A stretch of DNA of 6,887 nucleotides from Bryobacterales bacterium. GTDB taxonomy: Bacteria > Acidobacteriota > Terriglobia > Bryobacterales > Bryobacteraceae. Positions 6,178 through 6,887 of this stretch are shown in pieces. Position 1 is the first letter of the stretch. Each line of letters starts with the position of its first letter. The notes beneath the pieces were generated by a model. The model saw only the letters and a list, made by a program, of their open reading frames with translations. It searched no databases and had not been told where the DNA came from. The stretch covers positions 1-6,887 of the forward strand of contig SHUN01000156.1 in NCBI GenBank assembly GCA_009697495.1, read 5' to 3'. A program made the position numbers and the translations under genes.

Positions 6178-6887
6178 CTAGTCGGAACGGGCCGCGGCAG
6201 CGTAATCTTTCGGCGGAATCCACCCCGGATGCGGTCGCACCGACGAAAGTATATCGCCGTCCGGATGCAGCGCCAGCCACTGGTCCAGCGCCGCACTCAG
6301 CTCCCGCGCCTTACCCGGATTGGCATCGCGCACGTCCTTCGCCTCCGCAGGATCGCTCGCTAAATGGAACAAATACTCCGCCGCGCCAGCCTTGCCCTGC
6401 TCCACGGTGCGGATCAGCTTCCACTCGCCGTGCAACACCGCATATCGAAAGTCCGCGCGTTCATTGGACTTAACTCCAAAAAACAACGGTTCCCGCGCCA
6501 ACACTGTCGCGCCCGATAACTGCGGCCACAAGTTCAAACCGTCCAATGGCTTCTTCCCTTGCGGGGTCCCGCCCACCGCCCCCAACAAAGTTGGGAACAG
6601 ATCGGTAACCGCCAACACCTGCTGAGACTTCGCCCCCGCTGCGACCCGCCCCGGAAAACGAATCGCCGCCGGCACCCGGATCCCACCCTCATAAGCCGTC
6701 CCTTTCCCGGCACGCAACGGAGAATTGTCGCTCCCCTGGGCCAGCGCCCCGCCATTGTCGCTCAAAAACAACACAAGTGTATCCTTCGCCAAACCCTCCG
6801 AATCCAACACAGCCAACACCTGTCCCACCGCCGCATCCATCGCATCAATCGCTCCAGCCAAAACGCGCAGCCTGGCATTCGGCAACT
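6178..6887 (-). CDS. Sulfatase (arylsulfatase family), C-terminal part
   Basis: This is the C-terminal 235 or so residues of a type I sulfatase, which hydrolyses sulfate esters with a formylglycine residue and a calcium ion, usually after export. The frame runs off the right edge, so the signal peptide and the C-x-P/A-S-R formylglycine motif are not seen. Counting from the first full codon (6885), LVLFLSDNGG (37-46) holds the Asp-Asn calcium ligands. PLRAGKGTAYEGGIRVP (56-72) is the family signature with the active-site lysine at 61; the usual LRGGKGT has Ala for the second residue after Arg here. VTDLFPTLL, GEWKLIR and LFHLASDPAEAKDV are the normal C-terminal sulfatase landmarks. The TTG at 6885 is not a real start. 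The stop TAG at 6180-6178 lies 13 bp before the proposed start of the DPM1-like gene, so the two may be co-transcribed, though a role in the glycan pathway is not shown by sequence. Confidence 0.93.
   Translation of the reverse strand, partial: LPNARLRVLAGAIDAMDAAVGQVLAVLDSEGLAKDTLVLFLSDNGGALAQGSDNSPLRAGKGTAYEGGIRVPAAIRFPGRVAAGAKSQQVLAVTDLFPTLLGAVGGTPQGKKPLDGLNLWPQLSGATVLAREPLFFGVKSNERADFRYAVLHGEWKLIRTVEQGKAGAAEYLFHLASDPAEAKDVRDANPGKARELSAALDQWLALHPDGDILSSVRPHPGWIPPKDYAAAARSD

Noticed and set aside
6165..6296. Start of the DPM1-like gene at 6296
   Set aside because: The extra 44 residues are Arg/Trp/Cys-rich, unlike any GT2 leader, and lie wholly over the sulfatase coding region in another frame.
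5718..6473. Plus-strand ORF of 251 codons across the DPM1-like and sulfatase genes
   Set aside because: It spans two well-supported minus-strand genes and their junction and shows only Arg/Pro-rich antisense sequence.

Overview
The window is GC-rich bacterial chromosomal DNA, almost fully coded, with no rRNA, tRNA, CRISPR array or insertion sequence that I can see. The mix of a sulfatase, a secreted S1/P1-type nuclease, alanine racemase and a run of glycosyltransferases, together with few Shine-Dalgarno sequences and high GC, would fit an Acidobacteriota genome of the Solibacter/Bryobacter type. That placement is a low-confidence inference; no marker gene is present to settle it.

Layout, left to right. 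(1) 1-459, minus strand: the N-terminal 153 residues of alanine racemase (alr), cut by the window edge. (2) 497-1264, plus strand: a complete secreted S1/P1 nuclease, divergent from alr across only 37 bp. (3) 1267-6887, minus strand: a tightly packed, apparently single transcription unit. In transcription order it holds the C-terminal part of a sulfatase (cut by the right edge), a DPM1-like GT2 glycosyltransferase, a second GT2, a 48-codon small ORF, a third GT2, a fourth GT2 of WbbL/rhamnosyltransferase type, and a GT4 enzyme with the DUF1972-type N-terminus. Gaps inside the unit are 39 bp or less. The nuclease and the last GT gene converge with 2 bp between their stop codons. No stretch over 300 bases lacks a gene.

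The five glycosyltransferases probably build one surface glycan (O-antigen, capsule or exopolysaccharide) stepwise on a lipid carrier or acceptor at the inner face of the membrane. No flippase, polymerase, ligase or nucleotide-sugar gene is in view, so the cluster must continue elsewhere.

The most unusual item is at 4405-4697. The last 48 codons of the second GT2 gene are followed immediately by a diverged, ungapped second copy of themselves, in a separate reading frame, as a free-standing 48-codon ORF. It is linked to the gene before and the gene after by TGATG stop/start overlaps, each preceded by a Shine-Dalgarno-like purine run. By hand count 32 of 48 residues and about 108 of 147 bases match. 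This is either a relic of a tandem duplication or a translated microprotein derived from a glycosyltransferase tail.

A second general feature is strong strand asymmetry. The plus strand is C-rich everywhere, so minus-strand genes use G-ending codons and the one plus-strand gene uses C-ending codons. This suggests the minus strand is the leading strand here.
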